DNA from: Isoetes taiwanensis | Lineage: Eukaryota; Streptophyta; Lycopodiopsida; Isoetales; Isoetaceae | Assembly (NCBI GenBank): GCA_021234155.1 | Contig: JAJEKV010000015.1 | Coordinates: 11,618,101-11,682,100 of the forward strand | Length of the DNA: 64,000 bases | Reading direction: 5' to 3' | Part shown: in pieces, positions 58,724 to 64,000 of the stretch | Layout of the letters: each line of letters begins with the position of its first letter | How positions within the stretch are numbered: the first letter of the stretch is position 1 | Notes under the pieces: model-generated | Told to the model about the DNA's origin: nothing | Databases searched by the model: none | The model's input: the letters and a program-made list of their open reading frames with translations, nothing else | Position numbers and translations under genes: made by a program

Positions 58724-59500
58724 CTAAAATTCTACCCTTGCTTCATACAATCCCACAAGTGGTTGGGTTATTTTAGCAAAATTGTGCAAATACCTCCTAC
58801 TAAACCTGAGTTGGCCATATAAGCTTCTCACTTGTGAGACATTTGTAGGTGGTTTTACCTTCTCCAAGGCTGCAATCTTACTATGATCCACTTGTAATCC
58901 TTTTTTCAAAACATAATTGCCCAATAATTTTCCTCCTCTAGTGAAGAAAATACACTTAGCGGATTCAAACTTTATGCCATACAAGCGGCATCTTTCAAGA
59001 ACTTTTCGAGATGATCCAAGTGATCCCTTCTTGGGTTCGAAAACACTGTTAAGTCATCTATAAAGACTCTCAAAAAGTCTAAAATATCATGAAAAGCATA
59101 CGTCATATAGCTCTCGAAATGTGGCTGGAGCATTTGTGAGGCCAAAAGGTAATACCTTATAAGCATAGATGCAAAAGGTGTTTGAAAAGCCGTCATTGCT
59201 TGATGTGGTGGATAGATTTGGATCTGATTATATCCCGAGTAACTATCCAAGAACTAATAGGCGATTTCCGCAAATATCCAACAAGGTGTCTATGAATGGT
59301 GTAGGAAAATGATCTCTTTTGGTAGCTTTGTTGAGATCCACAGTAATCAATGCATACCGGATTGAGTTATTTGGCTTTCACTTTGGTACAATAGAACTGA
59401 TCCAATCTGAATTTGGCACCGGTACAATAAATCCCGCCTCCAAAAGCTTCATAACTTCAATCTTGACTTGCTCCTCTATTCTTTGGACTCATTCTCCTTT
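58724..59500 (-). pseudogene. Gypsy reverse transcriptase (copy 2)
   Basis: Contains MDSYSGYNQIQIYPPHQAMT, the VFIDDLTVFSNPRRDHLDHL box with the catalytic Asp pair (about 59060-59075), and KIAALEKVKPPTNVSQVRSL, then FSRRYLHNFAKI. The last of these is the normal family continuation missing from copy 1. Frameshifts lie near 58972 and 59250. Confidence 0.85.
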
Positions 59501-59717
59501 GAGCTTGTTGGATTTGGTTTTGATCCTTGTTTCAAATCAATGGTATGAACCACAACCTCCGGGTGGAATGCCTTTTAATTCTTTTGTAATTTCTTGCCAA
59601 AACATCCCCTGAATTCTCTTAACAAGGATATCAAATCACGTTCCTCCTCTTGAGTAAGATCGCCTCCAATAGTAACCAATTCTTCTTGATTTCCTTGAGA
59701 AATATTGATGTTCTTGA

Positions 59718-59935
59718 TGGAATGTGGTGGCGGATGAATGTGGTGATAAGGGCGAATGTGGTGAATGTGGTGACCGGGATGAATGTGGTGAATGTGGTGA
59801 CCGTGGATGAATGTGGTGAATGTGATGCCAGTGATGAATGTGGTGATTTGTGGGTGACGGTGAGTGAATGTGGTGCGGTGATGATTGTGATGAATTTGGT
59901 GCATGTGGTGACTGTAGAATGACCGTGGTGAATAT
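59718..59935 (-). repeat. Histidine-rich coding microsatellite in gypsy pol (copy 2)
   Basis: GTGGTGAATGTGGTGACCG-type repeats. On the minus strand they encode HHIHPGHHIHHIRPYHHIH-like runs, matching 3236-3440 in position but not unit by unit. Confidence 0.85.
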
Positions 59936-60058
59936 GGACTGACTGATTTTACCTCATCCTCCGAGATAATGCGATGCCACCAAGCCGCTTTTGTCCTCCT
60001 TGTATAGTGGGCTGATTTCTATTTACCCCATCCATGCTTGATGTCAAAATCAGCATCT

Positions 60059-60990
60059 CTACTTGATCTTGATCAATTTCTTTGCTGAAATAAACTCTCC
60101 CCAATGGGTCTTTGAATGGACTCTTCCTGCATGTTCACAAGAGTCTCTTTGTAACTCACCTTCACCAATACTTTCAAGTCTTTGGAGATACTTATCTCCA
60201 ACTTGCTGCTGTAAATGACATATTTCTGAAATTTGGGTACCTTTTAACCACTTGTACAAAGTCTTATCTTCCCGTCACCCACTTCCAAAGACATGAAAAC
60301 AACTAAGGCCTTGCTGCCCGACACTATAGCATTCTCTTTGCTGATTTCTAACCTGAGGGCTGCTCAAAGAAGGATTGCAAAGAAAGGTACCTTTTGCTTT
60401 GATTTGAGGAGGATCTATAGTAACCTTGTGTTCCCCTTGAAAGATGTTCATTTCACGCTTCCTCCATGAAGTCTCAGCTTGTACGGCATCTAACCATGTA
60501 CGACTCAGCAACAAAGTATAAGTTTCAACATGCACACTCTCTGGAAATTTCAAAACCATAAAATCCAAGATTGCTTCCACCTCATAAACCTTGCATAAGA
60601 CATTTCTTATGACTCCCATAGGCTGCACCTTCATTTGATTGAATGCTTTGAGCATCATAGTTGTCGGTTCCATCATTTTCAAGCCAACTTGAAGCATTAT
60701 GTGATCTGACATTACATTCCTCAATGCCGGTATCTATGTTGGCATCTTTGATTAAATATTCATTGATATTCACATCACAAAGAAATGGCCCTGGATCCTT
60801 GGATTATTGGGCTGATGGCTCCATTTTACTCTTGTTGGTACCATTTGATATGATTTGTTGGACTAAAATTGCTGATTTTGTTCTTCCCCCTAACTCTTGC
60901 AAAAAATTGGGAGAATAGTGCATCAATTGCACAAGAGTAAGTGTGCTTTTAGTGGTCAAAACTTGGCTGATCACATCATCTTCATTTTAA
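60059..60990 (-). pseudogene. Gypsy aspartic protease and linker (copy 2, uninterrupted)
   Basis: Reads KAFNQMKVQPMGVIRNVLC, then KVYEVEAILDFMVLKFPESV, straight through the point where copy 1 carries the 4.1-kb element. The active-site motif starts ANIDTG but is then out of frame (about 60715-60745), so the protease is disabled in this consensus. Upstream of it the linker continues to about 61300, with further stops. Confidence 0.85.
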
Positions 60991-61299
60991 ATTTCTTCAT
61001 CCACCATAGGAGGCATCACTACGGGCTTATTGTCTTCTATAGACTGAAACTGTTATGTGGGCAACACATTGAATTGCACCTTCTTAGGTGCTGACACCTT
61101 TAAAGCTTATCCCTTCAAAGCCTTTGGAAAAATGTTCTTAGTCTTCTCCGTTATCGGCACAACTCTTGGTTCTTGAACCACCATTTGTGATCTTGTAACC
61201 GCATTTAGTTCTCTAATCTCTTCTTCTTGCTGAAATGGGTCATTCTCCACTTCAATAAATCCACAATTCACTACTGATTTTACCTTCCCTTGCTTTTTA

Positions 61300-62684
61300 A
61301 ACTCCTCAATAAGATCTTAGCTTGAGGATTATCAATGTAGTTTGCATTTTGAATGCGCACATCATTATTAGGAAGAGGTACTGATTCAAATACTTGCTGC
61401 CTTGGTGGATATTGTTGGTTGCCCATTTTGGTTTTCCATGGATTTTCCAACAAGTACTCTCATCATACTTGAATTTATCACATAACTTACAGCACAAATG
61501 AGCCTTACTTGGATACCATCCCTGTTTTGGCTGCACCATTTATGTGAAATCGATTGGAGCTTATTGGGCAATTGGAGCTTGTGGCATCATTGGAACTTGT
61601 GGTATGATAGATGCTGCTTGCATTGGTTGAATAGGAATAGGTGGTGCTTGCTGCATAACAGCAAATACCTGATTGGCCCTCTCAAAGAATCTCTTCTCCC
61701 TAGATTCTTGATCATTATGGCCCTTTATTTGGCATCTTGAGCAGAATTTCAACAATCTACATGTAGTATCAGAATGTTCAATAGACCCACAATATTCACA
61801 AGTAATAAACTGAACCTCCCCCTTAACTTCTCACCAATTGTAAGCTTAGAAACCTTGGCTGCAATATCCTCTGTTTTACGCTCTAGAGCAGCAACTTCAT
61901 GAATGTATCCCAGCTTATCTTCAGCCTTGAGAGCATACTTTTTGTGCTTCTAGTAATGTTGTAGGTTTGTTTAGCCTTCACCTTATGAGCAATAGCTCGT
62001 TTCAGCCCCTTTTACATACCATTGAATATCCATTTCATCATTCCTTGCAACCTTCCAATGAACCCACGACTTTGAGAACCTTAATATACCTCGATTATAC
62101 TCTTTAATTGATTCATCTTCCTTTTGTGTGAAATTGGTCCACCTTTCCATAGTCTTATCCTTACCATGAACTTCTTTGATAATTAGCAATGAAAGCCTCC
62201 TTTAATTTCGATATGTCATGGTATGCAGCCGAGTTTGTGCCCATTCCTCCACTTGAATCTTGTAAAGAACTATGAAACCAAAGCAAATAATCACCCAGAA
62301 GGTTACATTCAAGTGGCAATACCCTCAAACTTCAATATGCTTCAAAGGATCCCGATCTACGGATCATCAAACTTTGAAATCCCATTGTCGAAAACCCCAT
62401 ACCATAGTGGTAATACAACCATCTGCACACCTCTTCTTGGGTTTCTTGAAATTGGAAAAACGAAATTGAATCTCCCTTCAATTTGAAAAAACGAAATTGG
62501 ATTACCTTCTAGATCGGGTAAATGGAATCAAACCTCCCCGATACGAGAATAGACCCGGATCTGCTCCCAAATCTGAAAACGAAATTGAATCTTGATGCAA
62601 TTTTGAACCCAAAGATTGACTCACCGGTCCCCTTCTTGTTACGATAGAGCTTGGTGGGATATCCTTCTTACTTCTCTTGGGCAT
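61300..62684 (-). pseudogene. Gypsy gag (copy 2)
   Basis: Starts at ATG 62684 (MPKRSKKDIPPSSIVTRRGP). Frames change several times. Recognisable parts are MERWTNFTQKEDESIKEYN (about 62130), CSRCQIKGHNDQE (about 61720) and the third knuckle CKLCDKFKYDESTC (about 61450-61495). Confidence 0.8.
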
Positions 62685-62878
62685 AAAACTATGCTCCCCT
62701 TGTCAAATTCACCCCATTAAATCAATTACGGCAAAATTCCCTTTCACACAAGAAATTGCTCCTTTCTCAATGGTGCCGATTCTTTCCGAACTGAACACCA
62801 ATACCAATGGTAACAACTCCTTTTTCAATGGAAATTAGGTGCCGATCAATGGTCCGCCGAGCATCCGTGGTCGCCAAT

Positions 62879-63255
62879 TGTTAGAGCTCACGAACTCTAA
62901 CCTTGCAAGAAGGATGAAAAACCCAACAATACAAGCTCAATCCATCGTCGAACAAGGCAATGCACAACACAAAGAATCATCATCTCCATAGCTAGATCAA
63001 GAAAATAATCTCCCTCAATACAACCGGTCTCTCTCTCATTTCTTCTCTCTCTCTTTCCGGATAATCAAGAATGATCATGCCCACAATGCATGCGTGCAAA
63101 TATCCCGCGATGCATGTGCGTAATCTCCCTCCATATACGTGATAATTATCTCCTCTACCACCACAATAGTGGTGAGTGTGGTGAGTGGTGGACGAATGTG
63201 GTGAGTGGTGAGTGGTGAGTGGTGAAGAGTGTGGTGAGTGGTGACCACCCCAACA
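62879..63255 (-). repeat. 5' LTR of gypsy copy 2 (377 bp)
   Basis: Bounded by TGTTAGAGCT and CCACCCCAACA and followed by the target duplication TCTAC. The GTGGTGA array lies at about 63170-63242. The primer-binding site TGGCGACCACGG lies just inside (about 62865-62877). Confidence 0.9.
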
Positions 63256-64000
63256 TCTACACACAAAAAAATGTGCATCTCACAAACTCACCTCTTCCGC
63301 CAGTAATTCCTTGGGCCATTGTATGACGGATCCCGCGGCCTCTCACCGAGTCTTTTGCTTCTTACATTCGGTCTCATCAAGAGTGCATTCGCATCTAATA
63401 CTTGTATGAATGCGATTTTAGTGTATCCCCCGTTCCATGGCTTCCGCATAGATTGTAGCATTCCGGTTAAACCGGCGGCTCCTCTCCGGCTTGCTACCTT
63501 AGCTCCGTGCTCATCGATCAAATCAACTACTTGCAATAAGACGCTACGTTAGAAAAAAAAAAATAAAGCAAAATTGCGGAGGAGCTTACCGCATCGTAGG
63601 CCATTCCCAAGTAAACTATCGATGCTCGGCTCCCAACACCGAAGTCGCCAATGCCGCAGTTGAAGATAAGCTACACCGGCGCTCACTAAGTCCCACGGAT
63701 GTGATTCAATTTCGAAATGGTGTTTGGTAGGGCTAAAAAGCCGCACCATCTTTGTACCCTTAGCCTTTTTTTTTCTTAAATGATTGTATGTCCCTTAAAT
63801 TCAAAAATTAAGAACACCGGACCTTTTTACGCGGTCCCTAAAACCTCCAAGGCGGAGGAAGCTTAATTTATAGAAGGGTTCGGCGGCAAGAAGATGCGAG
63901 GGCATCTTGCATACGACGACCGTCCAAGAAGTTTAATACGGAGCGGAAGTCCGGTTCTAGCGGCAAAGAAGAGGAAAAGACAAAGGCTCAGGTGAGATGT
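63256..64000. other. Second copy of the host locus (matches 10838-11590)
   Basis: Same minus-strand exon-like segments (FIQVLDANALLMRP retained at about 63400-63440; HFEIESHP near 63715) and the start of the same plus-strand gene (GGCAAGAAGATGCGAGGGC at about 63884, ending at the donor CAG|GTGAGATGT at the window edge). Frames differ from the first copy by several indels, so no intact protein can be read here. Confidence 0.85.

Larger units (their letters stand above)
56129..63255 (-). mobile_element. Complete Ty3/gypsy LTR retrotransposon, copy 2 (7.1 kb, TSD TCTAC)
   Basis: Both LTRs are present (56129-56485 and 62879-63255), flanked by TCTAC (56124-56128 and 63256-63260). On the minus strand the order is LTR, gag, protease, histidine-rich block, RT, RNase H region, integrase, LTR, which defines Ty3/gypsy. 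Compared with copy 1 it lacks the 4.1-kb insertion but has many 1-4 base differences, concentrated at CAG, CTG and CCAGG-like words. Its proteins are broken by frameshifts, real or technical. Confidence 0.95.

Overview
The window is nuclear plant DNA. The evidence is GT-AG introns of about 60 to 830 nt, plant-type L1 LINEs with a zinc-binding tail domain, CACTA (En/Spm) transposons with 3-bp target duplications, a Ty3/gypsy retrotransposon, and a fragment of a plant DEG-type protease. I cannot name the species. There is no bacterial-style gene organisation, CRISPR array, tRNA or rRNA that I can see. Most of the 64 kb is nested mobile DNA, and nearly every gene-like piece is split, frameshifted or partial.

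Layout. 1-249 is the end of a CACTA element. 291-1607 (minus) is a decayed two-zinc-knuckle gag-like reading frame. 2347-10837 (minus) is a truncated copy of a gypsy element (copy 1), split by a 4.1-kb terminal-inverted-repeat element at 4088-8173. 10838-16430 is a host-like locus: minus-strand exons facing a plus-strand multi-exon gene that ends in an FCP1/NIF-type phosphatase domain. Its introns and 3' end are studded with a perfect 22-24 bp palindrome. 16500-17200 is a LINE tail. A coding exon at 17236-22036 is split by a clean CACTA element (17330-21712, TSD GGA). 22100-30908 is a second CACTA family, filled with three clusters of a 19-bp quasi-palindromic minisatellite and with inverted duplications. 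31-43 kb is AT-rich intergenic DNA with a histone H3-like fragment, two pairs of 0.5-0.8 kb direct repeats, unidentified minus-strand exons and a kinase fragment. 43.6-48.7 kb is a DEG-protease pseudogene split by an L1 element. 50.1-53.0 kb (minus) is a decayed transposase-like gene of a poorly described family, with LDN..KENKNR and GHT(H)DDID motifs. 54.2-55.7 kb is a tandem array of about 300-bp units carrying variants of the palindrome. 56129-63255 (minus) is a complete copy of the gypsy element (copy 2) with both LTRs and a TCTAC target duplication, followed by a second copy of the host locus.

How the parts relate. Both gypsy copies share the same TCTAC flank and the same host sequence beyond it (10838-11590 and 63256-64000). 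They therefore come from duplication of an already occupied locus, not from two insertions. Copy 2 gives the empty site for the 4.1-kb insertion in copy 1. The palindrome family occurs on both sides of the gypsy insertion site when the two copies are combined, so it belongs to the host locus. Copy 2 differs from copy 1 mainly at CAG/CTG sites, which may be a consensus-calling artefact at methylated CHG positions. Single-base frameshifts in this window should be read with that in mind.
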